A DNA stretch of 64,000 nt from Ophthalmolycus amberensis. Its lineage: Eukaryota; Chordata; Actinopteri; Perciformes; Zoarcidae. The translations under genes and the position numbers were made by a program. Positions 43,641 to 55,970 of this stretch are shown here, in pieces. The notes beneath the pieces are model-generated. The model made no database searches, was not told where the DNA came from, and saw only the letters and a list, made by a program, of their open reading frames with translations. Positions within the stretch are counted from its first letter, which is position 1; every line of letters begins with the position of its first letter. Location: the NCBI GenBank assembly GCA_024529925.1, contig JAFEUB010000314.1:584205-648204 (forward strand), written 5' to 3'.

Positions 43641-45072
43641 ATATGCACCAGTGATTTTGCTAGCTGTACCTTCAAGCAAAAAAAAAAAACCAGGCTACGT
43701 AACCATGGACAACATGGGAAAGCATCAGAGCGAAGAAGACATTAAGTGTCTTGCTATTTGACAGCCTCCACTCAAGTTTCCAGTCTCAAAGATTGCTTTA
43801 AGGGAAGAATTATGAAGGCGGACGTGCTCGCAACTGCATTAGCAGAGAGGTGGGAAATCAATCTTGGAACTTACAGTGTGCATTGGAAAATGGTCCGCAC
43901 TGATGTGAAAGTATATGTGATTTGTAGTTAATGGACTAAAATGTGCAAAACTGCCAGTATGGTCTTTTCAGCTAATAACCCCGCTGAGAGGCGTCCTTGT
44001 CAATCTCAAGCCCATAATCCATCTGTGTGCTTTGAATGGCTCCTATATTATTCATGGGAAAGTTTCCCTCTTCCTTTAAGGTCATTTATTTTCACTGCGA
44101 GTTGCTGCTCGGCTTGGTTTTAGTGGCTTCTGTGGTTTGCGTTTCTGTGGGAACAGACGTTGTTTTTGGGTGTGTTTATTGTGTTTTAGATGCGGTATAA
44201 GAACGTGTGCTTATTTAAAGTGTAAGGGCTCTCAGTAGAGGTATATTGAATGCAAAGCATGGCCAATCTAAGAAAAATATATTTCTATCCAGCATCTGGG
44301 AACATGATTCATATTGCCTAAATATTTTTGAGGCCATGCAGATTGGCTTTTTGTCAAAAAAGAAAAAGAACTGGCAGTAAACAAGACACGTTTTGAATGG
44401 TGCTTTCACCATCATCTGTTCTGCTCTCCACAATGACTTGTAACATTTGCCAAGTCACACCCAGGCTTGTTGCCCAGTGCCCTTGCTTCAGAAAGTAATC
44501 CTTCCCTTCAAAGTCGAGCATTTTCCAGAGAAGCACATGGTCAGAATTGTAAATAAATCATCAAGTTGGGCCCAGACATCCCGCCAGCAGGAAGCCGCAC
44601 TCGTCTAGCGGTAAATGATCGGTGTGTGTGTCCCAGCCAGGCTCCTATATAGTGGGAGTAAGCAGGCTGCTGATGAATGAGAGCCTGTGGTTTAATGAAG
44701 TGTGTTTATTACCGGGTGATCAGTGGTTAACGGACAGAGCTTTCTGGGCCATATTCTGAGAGCACATTACCGGAGACAGACAGACGGACGGACAAGGAGG
44801 AGGGAGACAACTTTAAGGAACAGAGGAAAGGTATTGTTGAAAGAAGGGCAAAGAAAAAAGTTAAGGAAGAAGATGAAAGCAAAGCAAAAATAGGAATATT
44901 CTATTGAGCCCGCATGTACAAACACACACATTGACTGGCATACAGACAAAGGGGGGAAGTGAATATAGGCAGTGTCCATAATACAATTTAATGATATCAA
45001 TAACATTGCAGGCTCCATATAACTGCAACAGTGTGAGGTATCACAACGTTCACATTACGTCTTGCCGGACAT
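43641..45072. other. unique sequence
   Basis: No gene or clear repeat. A 10-A run lies near 43680-43690. A CTAGCGGTAAATGATCGG-like patch near 44605 was checked for tRNA features without success. Confidence 0.5.
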
Positions 45073-45107
<35 letters not shown>

Positions 45108-45135
45108 ACACATACATACACACACGCACACAAAA
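45073..45135. repeat. (CA)n compound microsatellite
   Basis: CA run to 45101, then CACATACATACACACACGCACACA. Confidence 0.94.
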
Positions 45136-46759
45136 AGACGTCAAAGCTCGTCCCGTTCCGTTCAGTTTTCGTTGTTCCTTTATGTACAGGCAGTGCCGGG
45201 AGTTCCTCTCAAGGTCATCTTAATAGACTTTTGCTTTCTCGCACATACTCACTCACACGACCATGTAGGCTGCTACCCCCGGTGCTATAAATCACATTCA
45301 CACACTCGCGCACATCCATCACCGTGAGTCAGGATGACAAATAATACCTCCAACAATAGGTCTTATTCATCAACGTGGCCATATGCTTTTCCGCGGCATA
45401 AAAAAAGTCTGAAATAATGGAGCGAAACGTATTCAAAACAAATACGCATGACAAATGTTTGAGAAACTTCATCACAGGCCAAATTGAAGCTGACTATTCC
45501 TGGCAGCGGTAAGCCGTAAACTTTATTTCATATCGCTCTGTTTTGTGTTCTGTATACTCAAATGAAACAAATCTACGTTGGGAGTTGCAGTATGTTATGT
45601 ACGATGCAGAGAGATGCTTCACATCATTAAAATCTGTGCTTTTTACAGACGATACTATGTTCGTGGAGGATGTACGTGTTAAAGAACAGTTTGATTTAAG
45701 ATGGGTCTTATATTTGTAGTTACTTAGTCACCAAGTTAAATATTTAAGGCCTATAACAACATAACAATGGCAAATACTCCCCTGCGAATATTTCGCATCA
45801 GAACTATTCATACCAACAATGATGCCAATTTGCGATGGTTGCAACCCTTTCAAAATATAAGGTTTAAATAGATCAACTACCAGGAGCCTATTGACCCAGA
45901 GCAGCGGCTGGCTGGCTGTCTGAGCTAAATTGTTGGAGGGCCTAAGCTACTGTAAGCTAATTTATTGATTTTCCTTTCAGCAAAATGCTCTGAGTGAATT
46001 TGACTTCCCTCTGGTAAACACTTACGCAGTGTATGTGTCCAGGGCTTTTATTGTGAAAGGAACATAATAAGTGCCAGTAACAAACGTGGATCAAGGCCCC
46101 TCTGTGTTGTTGTTGTGCACTCTGGTGTCGATTTTGAATGGTTTCGTTCCACACAACGGGATAGGTCGATGCCTGTATTTGTTCCAATTAATATTACGCC
46201 ACTTTCTGCCGCGTAATATTCAGTCTGTGTGAAAGTACTCATTCACAAAAAACAAATCTGTCAACATATTGACATAAAACGACCCGGTGTGTAAAGGATT
46301 TAAGACGTAATACAAACCAGGTATCACACATTAAACAACAACAACCCAGTATGTTAAAGGTAAATTATAAATAGACTCAACTCAATACCACCGATGGAGC
46401 ACAGTAAATTCACAGACTGGTGACAGCTGCAAATCAACCTGTTGCTCAACTTTTATCTTGATACAGTGACCCAAAATCACAAAGTTGCTCTAAAGAGCTT
46501 CATAATCCTTACAACATATGGCACATGATTTTGGTGTCCGTTGAGCGACCATGTGACCTATTAGAATCACTTTGAATACACTCGAGCAGAAATTTAGAAG
46601 GCCAAATGAGGGCTTTAGATTGGGGCTCTGATGAGGTTCATAGTGTTAAGGCCACCTCGCCATCCAGCCCCGTCAACAATCTGCATTCAGGCACAATGCT
46701 GACTGATTACTAATCAGAGACACTAAGAAACAGCCAGCTGCTCAGCCTATCACAGCTCT

Positions 46760-46761
<2 letters not shown>
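45136..46761. other. unique sequence
   Basis: No gene. Ordinary composition throughout and no array over 15 bp. Confidence 0.6.

Positions 46762-46791
<30 letters not shown>
46762..46791. repeat. (CA)15 microsatellite
   Basis: 30-bp run. Confidence 0.96.
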
Positions 46792-46797
<6 letters not shown>

Positions 46798-46959
46798 AGA
46801 GTGGAGCAGAATGCACGCAGAGAGCCAAAAAACTGTGATTGCATCTATGTTAGCAAGTACATGCACATGATGTATGCGTTTGTATACGCAAAAGACATTC
46901 ACACACATATTCTTTTTTACTTTTTCTCACACAAACACAAGCATGCACGCACACACACT

Positions 46960-46960
<1 letters not shown>

Positions 46961-47000
<40 letters not shown>
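46961..47000. repeat. (AC)20 microsatellite
   Basis: 40-bp run preceded by ACAC-rich sequence. Confidence 0.96.
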
Positions 47001-47004
<4 letters not shown>

Positions 47005-47099
47005 CTCTAACTGCCTCCAATCAGCAGCAGTGCCATGCCGAGATGAGAGGACCACACCTTGTTCTGAAAACAACTGAAATCAGTTTAAGGACACGTATT

Positions 47100-47240
47100 A
47101 CCGCAGCGTCGCTTGTGTGCCTCCCTCCTCCTCACCCTTTCTCCCCCCCTTCTCCCCCTTCCTGGCTCCCTCTCACACGAGCAGTCTCCTCTCCCCCTCT
47201 CTCCCCCTCTAACTCCTGCTTTTTATTTTTCATTGTGTAC
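47100..47240. other. pyrimidine-rich stretch
   Basis: CT/CCCC-rich + strand. No gene. Confidence 0.7.
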
Positions 47241-47320
47241 CACCTGAGCTCTTCAAGGTTGCCGCCACAATTTGGGTCACTTCAGCTCAGCCCCATTTCA
47301 GCCACCCCCGCACGGACTCA

Positions 47321-47323
<3 letters not shown>

Positions 47324-47374
<51 letters not shown>
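47324..47374. repeat. (CA)25 microsatellite
   Basis: 51-bp run. Confidence 0.97.
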
Positions 47375-47376
<2 letters not shown>

Positions 47377-47487
47377 CGCAATCACACACCTCCCCCTCTG
47401 TGTATTACCTGACACCGCCAGGTGGGAGAGACTCCATTACCGAGTTGAACTCCGACCCCGCTTAGACTGCCTGGCCAGAGAAGAGAG

Positions 47488-47545
47488 ATGTGTGTGTGTG
47501 CGTGTGGGTGGGTGTGTGTGTGTGAGGGAGAGAGAGAGAGAGATA
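47488..47545. repeat. (TG)n then (GA)n
   Basis: Imperfect TG run (47488-47524) followed by GAGA run (47525-47543). Confidence 0.88.
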
Positions 47546-47653
47546 CACAGGAAATGGAGAGGAAAAGGCGAGCAACTGAAATGAGGCCAGCATTAAATGT
47601 TTTGTGTGTGAATGAGCATCCACATTTGTTTGTGCATGTGTGTAGCTATACAC

Positions 47654-47680
47654 GTGTGTGTGTGTGTGTGTGTGTGTGTG
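47654..47680. repeat. (GT)13 microsatellite
   Basis: 27-bp run. Confidence 0.95.
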
Positions 47681-48844
47681 CGCAGGGGTGGAGTTGTAGT
47701 TGGTGGGTTGTGCGTGTCTCAAATGACACCCCTGGACATTATTAAGTCCAGTTTAGTCTCAGGTGTCTGGCATATTTTCTCCTCTCCATATGTTCAGTTT
47801 TCTCCTGAACCCACTTCCACAACAATGCTCACAGTCTGCACACTCCCCAACATCTGATTATTATTATACAAGTAGTGTCTAAGTTTGGGAGTTGGCACGT
47901 GAACATCATATCTCTCTCACAATAACCTGGAAAAAGCCTTTGTTTTGATTATGAAAAGAACACAACGTATCAGGTTGGATGTTGATATTTGGAGTTTCAC
48001 CTCATCCATTTATTTTTTCCCTGATACGTGATGTATCGAGTTTGAGTTCTGCATAATTTGCTTCGTGTGTTTTTTGCAAAAATGTGCTTGGAAAGTACTG
48101 AGCCTGGTTACATGGATTTGTATATACAGATGGTCATTTTGAGTGAATTTAATACGTTGAGCTGAAGAGGTTTTTACTAAATTAAATAGTCCATATGAAA
48201 ATGTACCCCCCCCACCCCCAAATCTTTTGTAAATGTTAATATTCAATGCTGTTAGTGTCCCAAAATGATTCAACCGAAGACGCTTCATTACTCTGAGCTT
48301 TTCCTCTTGCTGTTTGCAGTAGCTCTGTCTTGTGTATTGTTTATTAACATGATCGAAATGATGTAGCAGTGGTTAGTTTGGAATAAAAAGTAAACACAAA
48401 TGCCACGGTTGAACAGTAAACAAGGCGGAAACTCAAAGGAAAAAGACTCGGCTGCTGCCAACACGGTTTTACTGACGAGGAGGAAACGTGATGCCAAAAC
48501 AACGCAGCGTTGTTTATGTGAGTGCCAAAGACGGAGAAAATGTTGGAAAAACAAAGATATCATGTATTACCAATCTAATCAGGACAGGGGCTGCTGGCCA
48601 ACATGTTGTGCCACAGCACTGCTCAGCTCTGTTTACAACAGAACCCCCCCGAAGCAGCGTACTATGATGTGGGAAAGAGAAGAAGAGAAGATAAGTGAAG
48701 TGGAATTTGGGCTAAATTTTGGTGTGAGCTCTCCATCGAAGCGGAGCAACAGCCTCCTTCTGTTTTCTAAATGTGGACTCCTGGCTCTCTCTACGGCATG
48801 CCAAGGCTACCGTGGTGGGCGGAAAGAGGGAGAAGGGTTTCCTC
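47681..48844. other. unique sequence
   Basis: No recognised gene. A + frame open from ATG 48400 to the TG array (about 148 unique codons) has Cys- and Lys/Arg-rich composition and no domain that I know. Confidence 0.45.
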
Positions 48845-48901
48845 TGTGTGTGTGTGTGTGTGTGTGTGTCTGAGAGAGTGAGAGAGAGAGAGAGAGAGAG
48901 A
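48845..48901. repeat. (TG)12 passing into (GA)n
   Basis: TG run 48845-48869, then GAGAGAG to 48901. Confidence 0.95.
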
Positions 48902-49165
48902 GTGTGTCTACTAGGAGAAAGAGAAAGAAGGAGAGGTCTGCTGCATATGGATGTATCTTTGCATGTCTTTTTCATTATGCAACCTGCATCTCTGGGAGTT
49001 TTTGCATTTGTGTGTGCATTTGTGTTTGTGTGTGTTGGAGTTGGGGGAGGTGGCTGTGTGACAGAATGCATTTGACAGAGGCAGGCAAAATGGTAGTCAG
49101 ATCAGTCGCCGTGGTAATTGGGTGCCCTTGACGTTGTCATTTGCAGCGCCTGGAGCTGCCATTAC

Positions 49166-49275
<110 letters not shown>

Positions 49276-49535
49276 TGCGCGCGTGCGCTATATGCTTTGA
49301 CTGACACTTCACATTAGACCCACTCCCCCATAACTTCTGGCTTCTGCATATAGCTTTACCTCAACAAGGATGACTGCTATGTATGCGCTATGGGCACACA
49401 CACACACACACGCGTTTATGCAGATCAGTTAACGAGACAAATCCAGTGCATGAATATTTAATGGTAACATGTGTCCCATATGGAGCACCCCACCCACCCC
49501 CACACATACATGTCCTAACTGTCATAGATATCTCT

Positions 49536-49554
49536 CCCCCCCCCCCCCCCCCCC
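49536..49554. repeat. C19 homopolymer
   Basis: Nineteen C, with CCCCC resuming after one A. Confidence 0.96.
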
Positions 49555-49739
49555 ACCCCCCAAAAACAAAAAATAAATCATTACACACACACTGTCCATG
49601 TCACACACTTTAGTACCTCAGTGAGAACCGGCAAGTTTGTGATTTTCCAACCTGTCTCTTAACAATGATAATAATATACAACTGTTTTTCATTAGCACAT
49701 TGACTGTGATGGAACATTCACATTGCACTGATGGGTTTA

Positions 49740-49860
49740 CCTCCTGTAACCGGCAACAGGTTCTTATGCTTAAGTTGAGTCAACTCAAAGCACTTGGAAG
49801 TCAAGGGAAAGATCGTGGCCATGTCTGTCCAGACTACTATTTTTGGGGCGTCGAAGCTTC
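49740..49860. mobile_element. possible decayed fish repeat
   Basis: Words such as AAAGCACTTGGAAGTCAAGG and GAAAGATCGTGG recall a repeat common in fish genomes (CACTTGG...GGGAAAGATCATGG). The boundaries and family are uncertain. Confidence 0.3.
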
Positions 49861-50794
49861 GGTGAAGAGTATTTGACCATATTGAAAGCTCCACATACGT
49901 TATGCAAATTCCGTCACCAAAAGGTGCAGGCTGGCTCACTGTAGACCAGCTGTGTCGATCCCTCTCCCACATAATGCACATTTAGAGGGAGGAAAAGGGG
50001 GAGGGAGAGTGTCAAAGGAGGACCTCCTTCTCTTAACGAGCATCAGTCGCCTCTCACCATTCACTCGGTCAGATACAGAGCTGCTCGAGAATGTTTCTTC
50101 TTCTCTGGTAGCAGGTTGTGTTGGAGTAAAAAACTCGCTGTCGTTGCGTCTTCATGCGTGGAGCGTCCCGGTAGCACAGAGCCGTGTCTTGTTCCCGCTC
50201 AGTCAGGAGTATGCTGTCACATAAAGTCAAGCAGGATTTAGTTTCCAGCCACAAAATGTGGAATAATCGCATCAAATAAGTGACAGCGACAGCCCATGAA
50301 AACAAATAACTAAATGATTAGACCGTAGCATCTGCCAACATGTAGAATGTAATATCTGGCTTCGTGAGACTGTCTATCGATCTCCTCTACTGCGTTTCAT
50401 CACCCGGGTCAGCACCGTATGGGATGTTTGGGGTAATGCATAGCATTTATTAGAAACTGATTTGGACATTGATTACCATCGATCAGAGCTTTGAAGCATT
50501 TGCGTCAGCCTCAGTCTACGCTGACCTGAAGCAAACTGGCTTTTTCAATCCTTAACCAAAAGCACAATCTTTCTCAAGCCAAAAAGAAGTATTGTTATTT
50601 TTCAAAGCATACTTATTATGTACAAATGAGTTGTATGTGAACGTAGTTTTTTTAGGGATGGGGGCTTGTATCCATCACTCGCATCCATTAGAATCATTTT
50701 AAGGCTTGAATCCATTGGCTGACTTTTCCCTCATTGATCCTTGCTCTTGTCCTCCTTCCTTCCTCGTCTCTGTGCACGACGACGGCTCTGCTGT
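49861..50794. other. unique sequence, possible conserved block
   Basis: No gene. 50400-50540 (GGGTAATGCATAGC, GATTACCATCGATCAGAGC) is repeat-free and could be a conserved non-coding element. Confidence 0.35.
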
Positions 50795-50810
50795 CCCCCC
50801 CCCCCCCCCC
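50795..50810. repeat. C16 homopolymer
   Basis: Sixteen C. Confidence 0.96.
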
Positions 50811-50951
50811 TCCATCCCTCACCTTTTCACAGTACACACAGTACACTCACAGCAACCTATACACTCACTGACATTTGCATACATGTACCCACAGACACTC
50901 AGATACAAACACAGATACTCCACACTTTCTCATTCCCTTTCTGTCTCTCAA

Positions 50952-50968
50952 CCCCCCCCCCCCCCCCC
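50952..50968. repeat. C17 homopolymer
   Basis: Seventeen C, 140 bp after the previous C run. Confidence 0.96.
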
Positions 50969-51484
50969 GTCCTCTCTATCTGTGTGTTTCATAATGTGTG
51001 TGTTGAGTTGACATTTTACCGTTCTCTCGGTGGCGGCCGGCATCCCTCGCTCTGCACCCCTCAGTAATTTCCCTACTGACTGTGTGCTATCTGCCTGTCT
51101 GTGCCTTCCCCTGCTCTCTCCCTCTATCTCTGTTCTCCTATATGAGATGGGATGCCTGAATCACCTCCATTTTATTTTCCCGCCACGACCTCAATAAAGT
51201 TTGCTCAAGCGCCCATATTCCTGCAGCCCGTATGTATGCTGCTTATACAGCGGGTCTGTCTGTCACGAGGGCCACCGGTCTCGTCTTGCTCTTTGTCTCT
51301 GCGGATAACGAGCGCCGATCAATTCATTACTTACTGACCTGTACCGACAGACTTGTGGCGTCACTCGATGGAAGGAATCAATAGCTCTCCATCAATGATT
51401 GTACATGGAAAAAAGCAGAGGGCACAGTTTAACTGCGGTCTGTAATGGCTAATCCCAAAGCAGCCAATAGCTTACATTCTGTAT
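50969..51484. other. unique sequence
   Basis: No gene. CT-rich at 51080-51140. Confidence 0.6.
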
Positions 51485-52323
51485 ATTAGGGATGTAGAGG
51501 GATGCACGATATATATCGGAACACATCAATTCGAATTGAGACATTTATATCATTATGTATTATTCTGAAAATGCAATTATAGCCGATAAATTATTGGTTT
51601 CATAGACTTAACATGCGAAGCATCTACACATCCGATGCAGTCGGTGGCGGTGGTATGTGGGGCTGGGAGATAATTCAATACGGGGATTCATCATCCTATG
51701 ATGAAATCCTATATTGCGTTATTGTGATACACAATTACGTCATCCAAATTGATAACAATCTGGTGTGAGATTTTTCAAATGAATATCATTAAGATTGTGG
51801 TTTTGTTTTTAAGTCACACTTTGCATTACCAGTTCAATGAGATTAGGGAACTGGACTCAACCCTCAAGTCACAAGTTTCTCCAACCTTTAAGCTCCACTA
51901 CCCAGAACATAATAGGGATTTCTGCCATATCACCCAGTCCAGGTTTGTGTCCCTCCAATAAACACAGAAGAAGAAGCAGCAGCACAGCACGCTGAATAGA
52001 GAGCCAAACGACAACAAATTAGCAATGCAAGTTTTTTGATTTTCCCTACTAGAGACAATAAATTCGCAGTGTTCTTTGTGTTTGTTGTGTTGACAATAGT
52101 GATGTCCGTTCGATTTGGTTCGCTCAGAGCTTTAAAATATTGAATTATCCATCTTTGCTCACATCATCTTAGCCTTTCTCACCCTCAGGTGTGCGTGAAC
52201 TACAGATTATCAGCTTCTTTTCCAAACACATTTTAAATGATCGATTGTGTTATTGGTATGAGAAGCAGGTAATCATCAGTTATCGGTAATGACTGACAAA
52301 AATCCACATCATGCATCCCTAAT
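51485..52323. mobile_element. decayed MITE-like element with ATTAGGGATG inverted ends
   Basis: ATTAGGGATG at 51485-51494 has its exact reverse complement CATCCCTAAT at 52314-52323. Slightly inside, AGGGATGCA (51498-51506) pairs with TGCATCCCT (52312-52320). The interior starts GGGATGCACGATATATATCGG, a phrase common to a fish repeat family. A second repeat-like phrase, GGGGCTGGGAGATAATTCAA, starts near 51659, so two relics may be nested. There is no clear target-site duplication and no coding capacity. Confidence 0.5.
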
Positions 52324-52689
52324 AATAGTTTTCCTCAGAACTGTACCAGACTGGAAATGCCTCTGAAGCAGCATTAGACACGGTCCACTGAAACCTTCTG
52401 CACCAAATCCACTGGAACAGGGGGTGATAATCATAATAATAATTAATTCATGCACATTTGAAGAATCTCTGATTAGAATATGATGTTGCAGCTAAATTGA
52501 AAAGCCTCTCCTTAAATTCCCTCTCCTGAGGTTTATTCCAATTCATCTCCTCAAAGGTTTTTCCAGTTCTTCTTATACTTAATACAGACCTGTGTTGTTG
52601 TTGTTGTTCCATCTGATTAAAATCCCGTCAGCTGACCTGGGTCCATGACCCTGCTGGTTAAATGTGGTTCAGTTTTGGTGAATAGCCAC
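52324..52689. other. unique sequence
   Basis: No gene. A short (GTT)n run lies near 52594-52608. Confidence 0.6.
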
Positions 52690-53200
52690 GTCTCTTAAAA
52701 GCGTCTCTTAAAGGAAACTCCACAGATTTTACTCATCACAGTATTGCACGGGGGGGGGAAAGTTGTATAAAGCCTTTTGTGGTTCCGGAGGGAGCTGTGT
52801 GAAGTCTGATAAATTGCCTCAAGTGATGTTACAAGAGTCGGCGTCAGCTGGGGCTGAAAACTACTGGTTTGAAAAGTGAAAACAAAATCTGGGGGTGTTA
52901 GACAGGAGTGAGTTTACCAGCTCTCTGTGGCTCCTCACCTCAGCTTGAGGCTAGCAACTCAAGGCTGCGTTAGCCGCTACTAGCATGACACACACCAATC
53001 TCTGTCGCCGGATGATAGATAGATAGATAGATAGATACTTTATTCATCCCCAGGATGAATTGCATTGTGGGTAATGTAGGCAGCAGGTTTTGGCAAGTAA
53101 GAGAAACGTAAAAAGAAGTCGACATCGTTGCTTCTGCTGCATCAAATTTGATCCTTTTTTTGACTCTACATCGTGAGTACGTTATACGAGTGGAATGCTA
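52690..53200. mobile_element. probable old interspersed repeat interrupted by a LINE tail
   Basis: The text on both sides of the GATA/ACTTTATT piece seems to me one continuous repeat: GGAGCTGTGTGAAGTCTGAT, CCTCAAGTGATGTTACAAG and GCCGCTACTAGCATGACAC on the left, then TTGTGGGTAATGTAGGCAG and CTTCTGCTGCATCAAAT on the right. This is identified from memory only. It is non-coding. Confidence 0.4.
53010..53058 (-). mobile_element. LINE 3'-tail fragment with GATA repeat
   Basis: Read on the minus strand it is GGGGATGAATAAAGTATC followed by tandem CTAT. This is the typical end of fish non-LTR elements (an ATAAAGTATC tail with a tetranucleotide repeat, Rex1/L2-like). GGATGA at 53010-53015 and 53053-53058 flanks it and could be the target-site duplication of a severely 5'-truncated insertion. 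Confidence 0.55.
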
Positions 53201-54156
53201 AATCGGTGGAGTCACCTGTCCAAAGAAAGACACAGCGATTTGGTAGTATTTCCTACTTCTGTAATGTATTTAGTTTTTTAGTATTTCTATGGTCTATTGA
53301 ACTCCAGTTGGATGTCTAGAATATCATGCATTATGTCTGTTTTTCTGTTATTTCATCACATATTTCACTGATAGATTTGGAGATGCATGGGTTTTCACTG
53401 GACTATATGATGTATGGATACGAGTGTGAATGTTTTATCTGGAAGATAATTTGGTCCAATGTGAACACCAGGGGGTTATGTTTTGTGTTTTGTTCCTTTT
53501 GTTCTCCCTCTGATTAATCTTAAAAATAAATGATAGATCTGCAGTTGCCGACTGGCGTTTGAATGCTCACAACAAAAGCATAACCTCTGATGGCTGTCTC
53601 GTGTAAATGGGTCAAACTCGCATTTAGCAGAGCTGCGTTATACAACTGCTGCTTTAAAAGGGCTCTCAGAGAGCTTGAGCACAGTGAAGTCCATTAAGAC
53701 ACGGAAGGCGATGTCGGGCTGTAAAAAAATAAGCCTGACTTGACAATGTTGTTCTCCTGAACACAAACGGGTAATCTATTATTGAAATATCTAATCAATC
53801 AGACCGCATCAGCTCGAGATAAAGATGTCACCGAAAGGTCTGACTCGTATATCAGCAGACCAATAATCCGCCTGACCTCAGCAGAGAGAGAGAGATGTTG
53901 TTTTTGACGTCGCTTGTTCCTGTTACGGAGATTGCCCACCTTAGTTTGGTATTAGCTCCCTGTGCAGCGTCTCATGATGTCTTGAACCCTGAAGTTTCCA
54001 TCTATTTTCTCTCGTTTCAATCTAGTTTGGCGTATTTGCTCCTCTGCCTGTTTGTCTCCGTCTGTTTGCATTGTGCCGTTCTTACTCTCTGTTTATTGAC
54101 CTTTTTTGCTTTCCGTCTGTCTACTCATCTGTCTCCCATGTTGTCCTCCTATCTCT
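53201..54156. other. unique sequence
   Basis: No gene is recognised. 53740-53880 is repeat-free and of possible conserved-element type. 54000-54150 is CT-rich. Confidence 0.5.
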
Positions 54157-54203
54157 CCCCCCCCCCCCCCCCCCCCCCCTGTCTGTCCAGGGGGGGGGGG
54201 GGG
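54157..54203. repeat. C23 / G14 inverted homopolymer pair
   Basis: Twenty-three C (54157-54179), a 10-base spacer TGTCTGTCCA, then 14 G (54190-54203). The two runs can pair as a GC-only stem. Confidence 0.95.
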
Positions 54204-55246
54204 ACTCCAATTTGCTTTCTATATCCGTGCCATCCAATCACACACCTTCACGATCACACATGCCTTCCTTAAACCTACACCTGTTCTCCGCTGGGGACGA
54301 ACCCACACGCAGGTCAGTGATGTGTGTAGGTGTGTGTGCGCAGGTGTGTATGTGTGCAGCCACTGTTAATTAACCCCCATCACCCCAGCCAACCCCCCAG
54401 GAGTGGCTGTGTGCTGAGCTCGCTCCCTGAGCCCCAGCCTGCTAATCCACACCTGAGTCTTCCACATACACACACACACACGTGTATATATACAACCACA
54501 CACACACACAGATCACATAGTAGGTGTGAAAGACATGCAACTCGTATAAATCTGTCCTTCTGTGAGAACACAAATGCATATCAGCTCTGCAACACCTGTG
54601 AAACAGTGGTTGTTGTGTGTATCTGTGTGTGATATCACACAGATTGAGCTGGAACACATTATACACACCTGGGGTGGTTTCTGACTCATTATGCCACATT
54701 GCTACACACCCAGTCACATCAAAAAAGTACACACACACCACAACTATGCAGGCACACAGACACACACACACACACACAGTTCCGGGCAGGCACACCTCTC
54801 CAGGCCTGGGCGCTAGTTGTCTGGTTGTCTGTGTGCCATGTCCTGCCAGAGAATGATGCTGAAGCGTGCCGTTACGCAACCCGCTAAGGGCGACGATGAC
54901 GACGACTCTGTCTCTCGATAACACGCACTACTACATGCACACACACACACACACACCAAGGGCTGGGTCTGGATTGCAGCTCTCTGCCTCTTTGCATGGA
55001 TACCAGACATGGGTGCCATGCTGCCAATGCAAATGCCAACCCAGATGCCAACCCGCAAGTGTGTGTGTGTGTACGTGTGTTTTGGGCAGGAGAAGAGTGA
55101 TGGCTACAATGCACACACGAGTGGCGTGTGTTTGATTGGTGAGCAAACAAGTAGACTGGCATGCGTACATACAGCCGGCTGCAATGCACGCACACTTTGG
55201 CACATACATGCACACTTGTACAAACAGTCACATAAACATGCATGAG
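54204..55246. other. CA/TG-rich non-coding sequence
   Basis: No gene. AC runs at 54760-54778 and 54937-54956, TG at 55057-55072, and many shorter ACAC patches. Open frames are His/Thr or Cys/Val-rich. Confidence 0.75.
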
Positions 55247-55271
55247 CACACACACACACACACACACACAC
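55247..55271. repeat. (CA)12 microsatellite
   Basis: 25-bp run. Confidence 0.95.
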
Positions 55272-55373
55272 GTAACACCATTGTGACTTCATGTGCAAGA
55301 GCTAATTGTCTCTCTGGTGCTTTTTGTTTTGCCATTATGTGCCTTCCTCCCTCTACTCCCCTGTTTAAATGGA

Positions 55374-55489
<116 letters not shown>

Positions 55490-55499
55490 CATTTCAATC

Positions 55500-55970
55500 C
55501 CCTCACTTGGACGCCCACAAAAAAACGCTTGTCCTGAAAGAGCCCTGCTGTTGATGTGATTGTTTTATGGCTGTTTCCATATTTGGGCAGATTCAATATT
55601 CTATTTTACTGTCTCGCTTGCCAGCAGCTATTTGCCTTTCCCCGTCATTCAGGAATGCTCGGGCCCATTCAAACCTAAACACAGCTTGTGTTTATACCAC
55701 CAGCCTCGTGAAACGCTGGGCCCGTTAATACACTTGAGAATTATCCTAAAACAAATAACTTTCAACTGTCAAGGTCAGGGGACTATGAAAATATGTGGTC
55801 CCTGCGTTCCATCGGCCCTCCCGGCGGCGATGTTGCGAATGTTATGAGCTGAGCTGTCAGTGGAGCATTTTATGGAGCCCACATTAGGGTTGGAGGGTGA
55901 TCAGGATGTTATTGAATGTGTGTCTGGCCGGCGAAGTCCGTTGACTGGATGACGGAGCCAACACAGTCAG
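55500..55970. promoter_or_regulatory. candidate conserved non-coding block
   Basis: About 470 bp free of simple repeats with balanced composition (GTGATTGTTTTATGGCTG, CCATATTTGGGCAGATTC, GCATTTTATGGAGCCC words), flanked by arrays on both sides. I saw no splice-bounded coding frame. The claim rests on sequence texture only. Confidence 0.25.

Noticed and set aside
48400..48873. 157-codon + strand open frame, mostly unique sequence
   Set aside because: The composition is plausible, but the length is within chance expectation, it runs into a TG array, and no family is recognised.
53463..53480. ACACCAGGGGGTTATG as a CTCF site
   Set aside because: Matches only the G-rich centre. The flanking consensus positions fail.
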